A stretch of DNA of 64,000 nt. It comes from Saprolegnia diclina VS20. Its lineage: Eukaryota > Oomycota > Saprolegniomycetes > Saprolegniales > Saprolegniaceae. This document shows positions 1 through 11,627 of this stretch, in pieces (within the stretch, counting starts at the first letter, position 1; every line of letters begins with the position of its first letter). The stretch lies in contig NW_008246097.1 in assembly GCF_000281045.1 (NCBI RefSeq), positions 505,594-569,593 of the forward strand, given 5' to 3'. The notes under the pieces are model-generated. The model made no database searches, had not been told where the DNA came from, and saw only the letters and a program-made list of their open reading frames with translations. A program made the translations under genes and the position numbers.

Positions 1-3000
1 ACGGCCACGAGGCGGTGGGGGAGCCCCAGATGCCGGAAGAGCTTGTTGCGCTGCACTTGCTTGAAGACGTCCGTGAGCCAGCGCGCGTGCGTCACCGTCT
101 CCTTCCAGCGACTGCTCGTCTTGATGTAGCCGCCGTCCGCATCAAAGTGCTGGACGGCCGTGACAAACCAGCCCTCGCCGCAGAGCGCCTTCCACACCTC
201 GCGCATGTGGCTGTCGGGGAACATGAGCCCCGCGGCTTCTTCGCAGATCTGGTCCGACATGGGTAGGAACGTGTCCCAGCCCAGATCCACGCGCGACGGC
301 TGCGCTTGCGGCGTCTTCTTGGGCGGCGACGCAGGGTCCATCCCGAGCATGTAGCGCGCGAGGTTGGCCGGCGCATCGACCTCCCATGGGTTGACAAAGA
401 AGAAGGCTTCGTCCGGAATCGCTTCCGGCGAAATGCTCGTCTTCTCGACGACCGGCGGCGGCACGTTGAGCGACATGGTGTGGTGGACGTTGGGCGCGAC
501 GTGCACCTCGAGGGACGGCGCAGCGAGGCGCGACCGCCGCCGCACGAGCCAGCGCAGCTTGTGGTTGAGGCACCAGCGCCCGAGAAGCGCCTGCGCCTCC
601 TCGACGGTCGCGCAGAGGTGGTGCGCCGACAGCCACGCAAACGCGTCCTTGAGCGTAAAGCACGGCACGTACACGCGCGGCTCGAGCCGGAAGCGGCGCA
701 TGGTCATCGTGACCCCGAGCTTTGGGTGGTTCATGTACAGCATGATCATTTCGTCGCTCATATGTGCGAGATCGAGCGTCGGGAGCTCGGGCGCCGGCAC
801 GTCCACGGGGCGCACGAGCTGGTCCAAGCCGAAATGACCGCAAAAGCAGCTCGTGTCTTTGACAATGTCGTGAAACTCGGTCAAGACGTGCGCCTCCATC
901 GAGAGGTACCAGCGCTTGAGCCCCGTGAGCGGCGCGTCGACCCAGTGCTTCCAGAGCTTCTTGGGCGCGTACAGCGCATTGTACATCATGACATGCTGCG
1001 TCGTCTCGTCGAGCGGGTACTCGACTTCGAACGCGTCGGCGAGCACCTTCTTCCCGTTGCAAAAGAGCGTTCGAATGAGCTGCACCATGAGGATCGTCGT
1101 GTACAGCCGGCGCACTTGGAGGAGGTGCGATCCGGGCTGGACGGCCGCAAATTGCTCCAGGAACGAGTAGCCAAAGTTGGAGATGTTGCACGCGCCCGAC
1201 CGATCGAGGAACGTCACCGCGCTCATGTTGACCTGCTTGAGGATCGCGAGGTTGGCGGCAAACGTCTGTTCGTCTAACACACAACCACAATAGTGTCACT
1301 CGTCACAGCACAAGTCACGATATGACGTACACTGGGACGTGACGTCGAGGAGCAGCTGCGGCTGGTTCGTACACCACACGAGGAGCAAGCTGCCGAGGCG
1401 GATCGCGAGTCCGAGCACCGCACGCAGCGGTCGCGGGAGCGCAAGCGTGCCTTCTTCAAAGAGGTGCTGGAGGTAGCACAGCTGGATCGTGAGGTGCTCC
1501 CAGTCGCGAAACACCTCGGCCGTGATCTGGCACGTTGTAAAGCTCGCAGACGAGTGCAGCATGTTGAGGCTCACAAAGTTGACCCACTCGTGCATGACGG
1601 CGTCGCGCGAGAGCTCGGACAAGAGGAAGCAGCACTCGACCATGTGCATCTGCGCATGCGGCTGGAGCACGCCGAGCGTCGCCTCGAGAATGTACTGGCG
1701 GTCGACGCGGAACTGGGCGCAGAGCGGCGCGCAGAGGTCGTTGAGGTAGCTCACGTGGTCGATGCGGACGCGCGTCGAGAGCGGGTGGATGTGCCGCTTG
1801 ACTGAGAGCCGAAAGTGCGAAATCATCTCGCGCGCGACGCGGAGGCCGATCATTTTGCCCACAAACGCCGACGACGACCAGCGCCGGCACTCAATGTCGG
1901 CGATCTCGTGCTTGGGCCAGAGACTCGGCACATCGTCCGTCGACGACGGTGACGTGGCCGCGCCGTGCAGCAAATCCTGCCAGTCTTCTTCCGTCAAGCT
2001 CGTGCGGTCCGTCTCGAGCGTCAGATGCTGGGCGAGGGAAAAGCTGCTACGGCGGCGCGTCACGTTTGCACTCCGGGGTGACCCAAAGAGCGCGTTCGAT
2101 GACGACGACGACGACGACGTCTTGGGCTCGAGATACCAGTGGTGCTGGCGCTGGTACACGTCCATCTCGCTCCGCGGCGACGAGAGGTGCGTTGGCGCTT
2201 GGTGCTGCGCGTCAATGATGTGCATAAAGTTCTTCTTGACGTGGATGTTGAGCAGATGCCGCGCCTGGAGCATCTGCAGCAGCGCCGTGTCGTTGAGACC
2301 CACGTGCTTGCACACGTAGGCGCCAAACGAGTACGCGTGGTCGACGTCAGTCGACGTCGTGAGCACGTCTTCCTCCTTCTTGGTTGGCGCCATCTCAAGG
2401 AGCGACGTGTACGCAAAGTGCACGAGCGGCCGCTTCACTTCGCAGTAGAGGTACTGGTAGTGCAGCGAGAGCGACGTCAAGTTGATGAAAAAGTCGAGGC
2501 TCATCTTGGTGCGAAGCGCGATACTCATGTGCGGCGCCTGCGCCTCGTTGGGCTTGGCGTCCGAGAGCATGCGCTGGAGCGCGTCCATGTTGACGACGTC
2601 GATGGGCTGGCCGCTCGGCGTCAGCACGGCCGACGCTTGTTCGTACTCGCCAAGCCACCAGAGCGCGGTACTCTCGAGCCATCGGTTCTCTTGCTCGCGG
2701 AACAGCGGCACCAGACTCGTCTTGAGCACCTCAGCTGTCAGCGGCCCGACGTTGTAAATGTCGGATGCCTCAAACGTCGACGAGACGCTCGCGGTTTCGA
2801 CGAGACGCGCGATGATCATGGCGAGGCTCGGGTCGTTGAGCCGGCCAATGCAGATGCGCAGGGCCTCCTGGAGCCGCGGCGGCTGCGGCAAGAGGAAGAA
2901 GGCGGCCGCGAGGTCGTACTGCTTCTTCCGAAGCAGCGAGTAGGCGTTGCGCACCGCGGCCGTGCTCCAGCGCTCCTCCGAGAAATCGTGCACGAGAAAA

Positions 3001-6000
3001 TCGGCCAGCGTCTAATTGTATCAATGTATCAGTCCGACATATTGCTAGGCAGTACCTTGTTGGACTCGACGCGCGAGACCTTGGCGAGCGCACCCAGCAC
3101 GTTCTTCTTGCCGAGCGCAAGGTACAAAAGACTGACGCTCATCGCGTCACGCGTGCGCATAAACGTGCACTTGGCCATCCTACGCCGAACTGAAACATTG
3201 AAACCTTGAAACAAAGGCGCACCGCTCGACAATCTCGCGCAGCTTGGCCGGGTCGCGCACCCAGAGGCCGAGCCACATGGGCTTGAGGTCGTCCCAGAGC
3301 GCTTGCGGGTGCAGACACTGCTCAAGGAGCACGTTCTGCGACTCGGACTGGAGCGCCCACGACACACTCGACGCCGGCACGTCGTGCAAGAAGCCTTCGA
3401 CGGTCGGCGGCGGGCCGCCGGCGACCGCGACGCCCGCCTCGTCGATCGGGACGACCGGCATGGCAAAGACGCCGGCGAGGTCGTCGGCGTCATGCAGTAC
3501 GTCCTGGAGGCACGTCGAGAGGACGTGGCCGAGCACGTAGCGCTGCGCGGGCACATCGTAGCCGTTGAGCGAGAGGTGCTGCATCTTTTGCAGAAACGAG
3601 AGCACGGCCTTGAACTGGAGACCATGCTCAACCTCAAACGACTCGAAGAGCACGTACGCGTTCCGGTGCTCCTGCTCCTCGTAGCGCACTTGGACCTTTT
3701 GCGTCAAGCGTCGCAGCACAGCATCGATCGCCGTCGTGAGCGTGCCAATGTCGCGGTTGTTGAGGACGCCTTCGTCCATCGGAGTCGGGGGCGCCGTCCG
3801 CGTCGGTGGCGACGGCGCAAAGAGATCCATCGCGCGGTTGCTACGCGGCTGGTTGCCTTTGGCGTTGGCGTAGCGCCCGAGGAGCGACGCAGGCGCCGTC
3901 GGCGTCTCTTGCAGCACGATGAGCACGCCGGTTTGCGCGCTCATGTCGGTCGACATGTCGTCTTCGAGCACCCGCGCGAGCAGTTTGAGCAGCTGCACCG
4001 TCTCGCCAAACGCTTGGTGAAAGTCAAACGCCGGGCGGTAGTCGGCGAGCGCCGTGTGGACGAGGCCGACGCGCGCCGGGAGGCCGCAGAGCGTCGTGAG
4101 CAGCACGTACGGGTGCCACACCGGGCAGTGCTTTGGCTTTGTCGTACGATTCCAGTACTGGACCCAGTCGCGCTTCCGGAGCCGACCGGGCTCGTCCCAC
4201 TTGCCGACGATCGTCGGCGTGTCGTTGAGCGCTGCGCACTGGTACAGTGGTCCGTCCGAGACGCCGCAGGCCAAGATGAGCGCAGAGGCGTCGCGCGTGC
4301 AGTCAAACATGGTCAGGCCCGTCACGATGGGCTTGGAGAGCGGCAGCCACGTCTGGTGCTGCGCGTCGTACGTGTAGATGACGACGCCACCGACATACTG
4401 GATCGCGAGCGGGTCGATGTGGAACTCGACGTGGCCAGAGCACCAGCTGAACGACGTCACGGGCCCCCAGTTGCTTTGCGACGAAATGCACGCTTCGAGG
4501 CGCAGAATGCCAAGTCCAGACTCGCCTTCCCAGACGTACACGTCGTTCGGGCGGTCGGCGTACAGCACCGCGAGACGGTTCGGGTCGTCCATCTCAATGT
4601 GGTACACGCCGGCCGTCACGGCTTCCGACGGCATGGCGTGGCCGCGCCGAAAAAACTGGTGCGGCGCCACGGACGACGACGGTGACGGTGACGGCGTCAC
4701 CAGCGGCTCGCACGCGTGGATGAGCGAAAAGTCGATGGTTTGGTGCGTGACGCGGCAGCGCCAGTGCTGGATCGCGCCGGTGGCGTCGCCAACAAAGAGA
4801 AGCGCGTTCCACGTCACGTCGTTCGGCGCTGGCTTGACAATCGATGAGAACGCGCGCTGGCGGTAGTCGCGCTCGGTGCCCAGCACCGTGATGTGGCCCA
4901 TCGTGCTCCGGACGTTCGAGACCATCTCGAGCTTGTGGAGGTAAAACGTTGCGTGCGTCGACGCCAGGTACGTGCCGAGGTACGCGTGGAGCTCCTGGGA
5001 GGCGGCTTCGATCGCAAAGATGAGCACCACGTCCGAGGTGTAAGCGCCAGCGTCCGAGTAGACGGGCGCCACCGACACGTGCTCGTAGACACAACCCGTC
5101 GACTCGGACCCGATGACGCGCCACCCGCCGTACAAGCTCACGGACCCGACGCTGTCGACACCGAGAAGCGTCTTGCTCTGGACGCGCGCGAGGAGCCGCC
5201 GGCCTTGCTGCGCGTGGTCTTCGTGCGACACGTCGTCGCCGTCATCGGCTTCGTCATCCTCCTCGTCCTCGTCATCATCATAACGAATCGCAGTTTCCTC
5301 GACTTGCGTCGCGTCGTCCAGCTCGAGCGCACGCCGCGCCACGTCATTAAAGTTGCCACCGCTCGAACGAAAGCGCAACGTGACCGGTCCGTCCGTCGAC
5401 GCGATCGTGTCATACACGAGGTTGCGGAACCTCTCGAGTGAGAAGCCCTTGACGCTAACCCCGTTGACCGACACGCACTGGTCCAGCATATCGATCTGGC
5501 CGCTCGCTTGGCCGGGCAGCCGGTGGTTGTGGTCCTCGTCGCCATGCACGAACGCCGTCACAACGAGCTTCTCGCCGAGCGTGTCAAACGTCAGGCCCAG
5601 GCCAAAGTGCGGGTCCGGCTTCAGGCCGACCTCGTATTCAAAGCCGGATTCGCCCAGTTCGTGCGAGTAGTAGGTCCACGGGTAGTGCATGCTCGGGAGG
5701 CGAAGGCGGTTGCCGAGACCCGGCTTGGGCGACGAGAGCATCTTGCCTTGGTCCGCACCGGTCGTGCTGTAGATCTGGAAGACGCCGGACGCCATCGTCA
5801 CGAGCAAGAGCGGCACCGCGTCAAAGTGCTTGGTCGGGATCCACTGGATGGACGCGATCTGCTCGTCGCACGTCATGATGCACGACGGCACGAGCTTCGA
5901 GACGTTGGTGAAGGTCGAGAGCGAGAGCCAAAACACCATGATCTCCCGCGCACTCGTGGTGGCGACCAAGGGCAGCGACGGGTGCGTGGCCAGCGCCGTG

Positions 6001-7211
6001 ATGGGCTCCGTGTGGCCGCGGTGCCAGCTCTTGTCCTTGAGAATCGGGTACTTGAGCGAAGTGCAGTCGATGCGGTACGACAAGAGCACGTGGTCGGTCC
6101 GCTCGAGCAAGATCGAGAGCGCGGACGGATCGCCCGCGCCGGTTTGCGAAAAGTACCCAATCACCTGCACTTGCTTGATGACGGACCGCGCGTCATCGTC
6201 TTCGTTGCCGTCGACTTTGAACGTAAAGTCGGTCTTCTTGAGCCGCGGCTTGGCGTCGAGACCCGTGAGCTGCCACACGTGGAGGACGCCGCTTGTGTCG
6301 ATGACGCTGAGCCACTCGCGCGTCTTCTTCTTCTTGCTGCCATCGTCCTTGCTCGAGGCAAAGAGCTCCTCGCTAATGTTGCGCGTGCGCGGCAGCACCC
6401 AGCGCGTCATCGCAATGTCCAGGTTCGCTTGCGGCTGGATGAAGACGACGCACTGCATGAGTGGCGTACCGCAGCCACTGGCCTTCTCGGTCCAGATGCG
6501 GATCGTCTTCTCGGCCGTCATGGTCAGCAGCATGCGCTCGGGCTGGAACCACTTGGAGGGCACTTGGCCGTTGCTGTCGTCGCTCGTTGTCGCGTCGTTG
6601 TGCGTCGCTGGCTTCCACGAGATGTACACGACGCCTTCGTCATGGCCGAGAATCTGCTTTTCTATGTTGGAGCCGTCGTCGTGCTGCTCTTGCCGCCACA
6701 CGTACACCTCGGTCGCGCCGGTTTGCGCTGTGGCAAACACGCAGCGCGACGGCGAGAACGCGAGCTGGTCGCACGGCGTCTGCTTGCGCCACACGCACGA
6801 GTACTTGACCGACTCGTCGTTCGGCGAACATTCCCAGAGCGAAATGCCACGCGGACCGCCCATGAGCATCGAGTACGAGCAGCGGGAGAGCGCGAGGTGC
6901 GTGACCTCACCGGCCTCGAAGCGCATGCTCCACGCATGCGCGTAGCTGACGCGGTACTTGGCGTACTTGGCCACCGGGTCGGGGCAGTGGATCATGAGAA
7001 CGGTTGACGAGAGCGAGACGAGCGACGCCCGGCGCGCGTTCCACTGCGTGAGTAAGATGGGCGTGTCATGGAAGGGCTGGTTGGCAGCATTGGGGCCTGG
7101 CACGATGCGCCCGAGGAGCGAGAAGTCCTGCGTGTCAAGGAGGTCGATGCGCGTGTGGCTCACGACCGCTGCCACGTTCTTCCCATCGAGGCCGACCCAC
7201 GACCACGTCAT
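1..7211 (-). CDS. Rav1/DmX-like (rabconnectin-3 alpha) V-ATPase regulator, 3' end outside the window
   Basis: Large WD40 protein of the RAVE/rabconnectin family, which promotes assembly of V-ATPase V1 with V0 on acidic organelles. Model: exons 7211-3223, 3179-3056, 3011-1331 and 1273 to beyond base 1; introns of 43, 44 and 57 nt; about 2,355 codons in the window. Residues 1-500 read as beta-propeller. A PDZ-like segment sits near residues 535-618 (VNGVSVKGFSLERFRNLVYD). The Rav1 C-terminal domain follows, with the family hallmarks WALQSESQ, WLGLWVRDPAKLR, LLYLALGKK and HDFSEERW across the first two introns. The last exon shows a DEP-like stretch (FTLKDAFAWLSAHHL) and continues off the edge. 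Start chosen at the first ATG, beginning MTWSWVGLDG. An acidic run near residues 640-660 and a serine run encoded near 2100 are low-complexity linkers. Family call is firm; the C-terminal domain call is tentative. Confidence 0.85.
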
Positions 7212-7821
7212 GCTCGTCGGTCAAAGCGGAAACTTTCTTGTTGGGGCCGGCGCTGCAATTGCATCCTTTTTATTTTATTATCTTCGCCACCATATGGTCT
7301 CGGATTCTATTTCTTGGCCCAAGATGCTCCGCTAGGCAATGCCATTGGGTATAAATACGCTCATTTCTACCCAATCGTGGCGGTTGAACCCATATCCATA
7401 TCTGAGCGTTTAAATGAACTTGGCAAATGTATGCAATATATTAAAATACCGAACTGGACCGTCTCCGAGGATTGGTGGAAAAGCGCACCAATCACAAATG
7501 AGCTCGAACGGAGGTGGAGTGCACGCCGGAGACAACACCATTCGACCGAGGTGGAAGACGCGCTGTCGTACTAGTACGACTACCCTCGCCGAGCAATCTA
7601 GTCAACTCAAGTATACGAGCCAGAACGAGCGTCGGCAGGCAAAAGGTGGCGTCTCCATCATCCGTGGCTTCGAGAACCATCCAGCGCCGGGGATAGAAAT
7701 GGCGCCGCGGCAACTTCAACTAGGACGCTGACCACTATCATTGCGATTCAGCGCATACGTTATGAGCGATGGTAGATAGACAGTAATATATTAACGCGTA
7801 CGACGACATTCACGACTAAAG
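7212..7821. other. Intergenic: Rav1 promoter side and transporter 3' flank
   Basis: 610 nt between two minus-strand genes, clearly more AT-rich than the flanking coding DNA. A TATA-like stretch (gggtataaatacgc) lies near 7348 but on the strand opposite to the Rav1 gene. The open frames here are short and lack family signal. No gene, tRNA or repeat was recognised. Confidence 0.5.
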
Positions 7822-9922
7822 CTACAACCAGATCTGAGCGGCCTGGTAGTGGGCCACGAGGCGCTTCATGCAAGCGTACGCCATGCACGCGAGCGTCGTC
7901 GAGGCGAGGAGCACGAGCACAAGGTCCGTCGGGCCCGGCGTCCGGTACCAGCGCACCGTGATGACGCCAATGCCAATGGCGGCCGCGATCCCGATACCAT
8001 CGCACACGGCGAGGATGCTGGCCGCTAGCCCCATCTGGCGAGGTGGCAAGACAAACGCACCGATCTCACTGACGCACGTTCGAAAGAGCATCTCCGCCAG
8101 CCCCAGCGGCAAAACGTACGCGGTCGCGTACCCGGCGTCCATGCTCGTCGTCACCTTCTTGTGGCACGTGTTTGGAAAGAGGAGCGGGCCGGCCACGTGC
8201 GGGCTGCTGCGGCGGTAGAGCTCGACGATGCCCGCGAGGAAGGCGCTGAGCAGGTAAAACAAAAGGGCGTGGAGAAGCCGCGTGCTGCGTCCAAAGGCTT
8301 TGAGCTCCACGGTGAGAAGGCGGAGGAGGAGCGGACTCGACACAAGTGCCACGGTACCGACGCCGACGGCCACGTAATCGGGGCTCACTAGCACACTGCC
8401 AAACGCGATTTGGCTTGTCTGGCACTGCTGCAAGAGCAAGAGCGAGTAGAGCTGCCCGCGCAGCGCAGCCGCAAAGACGGCCATGCACCCGATCGGAAAG
8501 AGGCTCAAGCCGCGCAGAACGGGCATGTGCTCGGACGCAATTGGCCCGTCCGCATCTTCGTCTTCGTCTTCATCATCATTGTCCTCGGAATCCGGACGTC
8601 GCCGGTGGACATGGACCGAGTAGTTCAAGTTGAACGAGGCCACGCCCAGGATGAGCGTGCTGATCCACCCGAGAAAGATACTTCCGACGCCAGCTGCCGC
8701 GAGCAAAAAGCGCGTATCGAGCGCCGCGCCAGTGCTACTCGGCGGCACGGCGAGGCTAGCAACAACAGCAAGCGCGCCGAGAAGCATGAGGAGCGCGCCG
8801 CCGCTCGTGCCGAGGAGGAGCCAGTGCCCGCGCACGACGTGCCACCCGGTAGCAACGACCGACACGGATGTCACCTGGGGCGGCCAGCGGCGGCAGCGCA
8901 TGTGCACGTGCAGCCACGCCAGCGTCAAGAGCAGAAGGAAGATGAGCGCAAAGAGCGCGAGTACTTGCGTCTCTGACAACGTCGCGAGGCAGAAGGCTTG
9001 GGTTGCAGCGAGGCTGCCGATCGTCGCTGCGGTGGTCCAGCCATAGAACGTCGTCTACGCACCGCAGAAAATCAGATCTCATCCGCGATTGCGAAGCACG
9101 TACGATCTGCAGTCGCTCGTGGTCGTCGCTGACGTCGTGAGTGTGCTCGAGCGCCGTTCCCGCCACGACGACATTGGGCACGACCGCGCCGGCCGCCACA
9201 TAGGCGAGCGCAAGCCCCAAGCCGTACAATAATGCCGTGTCCAGCACGCAGCCAAAGAGTAGCAGTGACGACGCGAGTACCCAGAGGCATGACGCCCACC
9301 GAAGCACGAGCCCTCGGTGTCGCGCATAATCGCCTACAAGGCCGCCGCCACTGCATGCGACGCTCAGCAGCATCGAAATGACCAGCACCAAGCTGCAGCG
9401 CGGAAGGTCTTGGAGGCCGAGCGCGGTGCGGAGACGGTCGGTCCAGCCAAACGTCGCGACGGCCACGACGCTGATGTTGGTCACGACGATGCTCAGTACC
9501 GCGAAGGGCTCGATGAGGACCATGGGCCTGGAGCCACATTCGTCGTTGTTCGGTGACATGCAATCGATCCACGCGTCGTCCTTCTCGAGCTTGACGTCTT
9601 CGGTCCATGGCACAAGCGGTTTCCACAAGGGCTTGGCCTCGCGGAGGTGGCCTACGTTGCGCTTGGACGCGTCCATATAGTCCATGCGGTCGCTTGCGCC
9701 TCCCTTCGTCACAGGCAGCTTGAGCTTGGCGGCTTGGAAAGGCGCCGTGGGTGTGCCTAGCGGCGAGTCGGTCGCAGCATCGGCTCCGTCGTCGTCGAGG
9801 TCCTCGGCGCACAGGCGAGCAATGCTGTTGGCATCACACGTCGACCGATACAGCCAGCTCTCGCGGTCGCATTCGTCGTCGTCGTCGCAGTCGCTGGGCC
9901 GCGCCCAGTTCTCGGCGTCCAT
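7822..9922 (-). CDS. Divergent POT/PTR (NRT1-PTR)-like MFS transporter
   Basis: Multipass carrier, probably a proton-coupled peptide- or nitrate-type porter of the POT family at the plasma or vacuolar membrane; substrate unknown. Exons 9922-9104 and 9054-7822, intron 49 nt, 683 residues. The join restores the POT segment TTFYGWTTAATIGSLAATQ (family form RFYSWYYFSINVGSL). The first ~150 residues are acidic and hydrophilic, then about 12 hydrophobic helices follow, with a charged cytosolic loop (DSEDNDDEDEDEDADG) in the middle. Late helices carry AGIVELYRR, resembling the POT helix 10-11 region. The usual ExxER motif of helix 1 is replaced by a sequence around LIEPFAVLSI. The start at 9922 (MDAENWARP) was preferred over an upstream ATG at 10048 that adds a low-complexity leader. 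Could also be a related MFS subfamily. Confidence 0.65.
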
Positions 9923-10569
9923 GACCAATCTGTGTATATGCGCTGGAGTCGTGGCCCAAGCCGACGAGATGTTACTTCCGCGTTCGAAAGCTCGGCAAGG
10001 AACGTTCTCGTCTCGGGCTCTGCGCCGGCGAGACGACGACGTCACCACGGTGCAGCCGAACGGAATTACGACCTATCACGGCTCTCGTCGCTGATTGGGC
10101 GCGTGGCGATCTTGAACGGCTGCACTACAAAGTGCAAAGTGTGCTCCGTCCTCTTGCCACACGTTTACACTTGTCGTATGGGCTGCGATTTCCTCTGAGG
10201 ACGGCGTTGGATCACATCAACGGAAGTGCATCCTGGTTCTTCCTTGCATTCCATAGCCAAAGGTCGAGAAGAGATAGATAATGTTGAACATGCGAGCTGC
10301 GTCGACGTCGGCTTCGGCTCTGCTTGCAGCCAGGCGTCGGAGACGGTCTCGCAACTTGGCGCCGATGTCATGGGACCCACGTCATTTCGTTTCGCCTTTC
10401 TAGCTTGACGCCGCCAACTCGTCCGCGTTAACGAGCGCTGGATCTCTGGCTTGCATACGAGTGAGTCAGCTGATCGATCGAGGGTACAATGCGGCGCCGC
10501 CATCTTGGGTGCTGGCCCGCCATCGTGGCGCCGGATAACAGCGCACATAACCGTAGTTGCACTTTCGAA
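9923..10569. other. Divergent intergenic region, shared promoter
   Basis: 647 nt between the start of the POT-like gene (minus) and the start of the YwbE-like gene (plus), so it must hold both promoters. No TATA box, tRNA or repeat was recognised. The 234-residue minus frame from 10869 is an antisense shadow extending into the YwbE gene. Confidence 0.5.
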
Positions 10570-11052
10570 ATGAACCGCCAACGCCGCCAGCGTCCGCCGC
10601 CCGACGCGGGCCACCGCCACGGGCACACGGTCAACGATAACATCCGCCCGGGCATGCGCGTCGCCGTCGTGCAGAAGCAAGATCAGCCGACGGGCAAGCT
10701 CACGTACGGTACCGTGGCGACGACCTTGACCAACTCGGCGCTGCACCCGCGGGGCATCAAGGTCCGCCTCACGGACGGCACCGTCGGGCGCGTGCAGACG
10801 ATTGTCAACGGCGAGGCGCCCGAGCCTGCGCCCGAGCCTGAAGCTGCCCGTCCGTCCTCGCGGCTCCACCTACAAGACTTTATCCAGGCGCCGTCGCCCG
10901 CGAAACTGCAACTGCACGACTTCATCGAGTACCCGGCGACAACCTCGACGCCCGAGTGCGACGCGCGCCCGTGGGCCTGCACTGCGTGTACGTTTGCGAA
11001 TTCCGGTTTCCTCGTCGTCTGCGAGGTGTGCGAGACGCCAAAGACGCTGTAA
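10570..11052 (+). CDS. YwbE-family protein with C-terminal RanBP2-type zinc finger
   Basis: 160-residue intronless protein. Residues ~20-80 match the YwbE (DUF2196) family: IRPGMRVAVVQKQDQPTGKL, then LHPRGIKVRLTDGTVGRVQ. Family function is not established. The C-terminus holds a RanBP2/NZF-type zinc finger, W-x-C-x2-C-T-x3-N-x6-C-x2-C (WACTACTFANSGF then CEVCETPK), a fold that binds ssRNA or ubiquitin in other proteins. Two repeated short motifs, LQDFI and LHDFIEYP, lie in the linker. The frame stays open upstream to 10489, but the ATG at 10570 fits the family length better. The pairing suggests a nucleic-acid or ubiquitin adaptor (inference). Confidence 0.75.
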   Translation: MNRQRRQRPPPDAGHRHGHTVNDNIRPGMRVAVVQKQDQPTGKLTYGTVATTLTNSALHPRGIKVRLTDGTVGRVQTIVNGEAPEPAPEPEAARPSSRLHLQDFIQAPSPAKLQLHDFIEYPATTSTPECDARPWACTACTFANSGFLVVCEVCETPKTL

Positions 11053-11147
11053 AAGAGCTGACTGTACTTTTGAGTGTTCTCGCGCCTTCTGCGGTGGAAA
11101 GGCGTGAATTACACGCAACGCCAACTTGAAGCAGGTCGCATTCGGCC

Positions 11148-11594
11148 ATGCACCGCCTTGAGATCACGAGCCAGAGCCCCAACAAGAGCCGCGCGACCTG
11201 CCACACCTTCACGCAGTTCCACATCGACGTCGACGACGCGTGTGGCACACCCTATACGATCTGCAAGCGCTTCCGCGAATTCGTGACGCTGCACCGTCAG
11301 TTGCGGCTGGCGGGCTTTCACGTCCCGAGCCTCCCCGTGGCCGGACCGTTCATGAGTCTCTGGCTCCTCTGGGACTCTGCGCGTGCGCTTGCCTACCGCC
11401 AATTCTTTCTCCAAGTCTTCCTCCAAGTCCTCAACGACAGCGCCGAGATCCAAGCGCACCCCGCCTTCACAAGCTTCGTTGGTACCCGCCCCGAGACAAA
11501 GCCAGGGTACACATCGCTCGCCCTCTTCCGCCAGTCGTTTGAACGGAGCCCCGTGCGGCGTCCCACCCGCGGCGTCCCTGCGTGCAGCATCTAA
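11148..11594 (+). CDS. Small PX-domain protein
   Basis: 148 residues, essentially one PX (phox homology) domain, which binds phosphoinositides, mostly PI3P on endosomes. Visible signals are the beta strand FTQFHIDVDD, the basic CKRFREFVTLHRQL (R-[YF]-x-[ED]-F core of PX domains), a proline-containing loop (VPSLPVAGP) and the helix YRQFFLQVFLQVL. No other domain follows. No intron is needed. It ends 34 nt before the converging TRAPPC14-like gene, so the two 3' UTRs must overlap or be very short. Confidence 0.75.
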   Translation: MHRLEITSQSPNKSRATCHTFTQFHIDVDDACGTPYTICKRFREFVTLHRQLRLAGFHVPSLPVAGPFMSLWLLWDSARALAYRQFFLQVFLQVLNDSAEIQAHPAFTSFVGTRPETKPGYTSLALFRQSFERSPVRRPTRGVPACSI

Positions 11595-11627
11595 GATCGC
11601 AATAAGCATCTGTCCACATTGCACTTT

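Noticed and set aside
142..1299. 385-codon minus frame and 323-codon plus frame over the left edge
   Set aside because: Both are shadows of the true last Rav1 exon (1273 to beyond 1), which is in another minus frame and has no stop inside the window.
5508..7007. 499-codon plus-strand open frame
   Set aside because: Antisense shadow of the Rav1 WD40 exon; arginine/histidine-rich, with no family signal.
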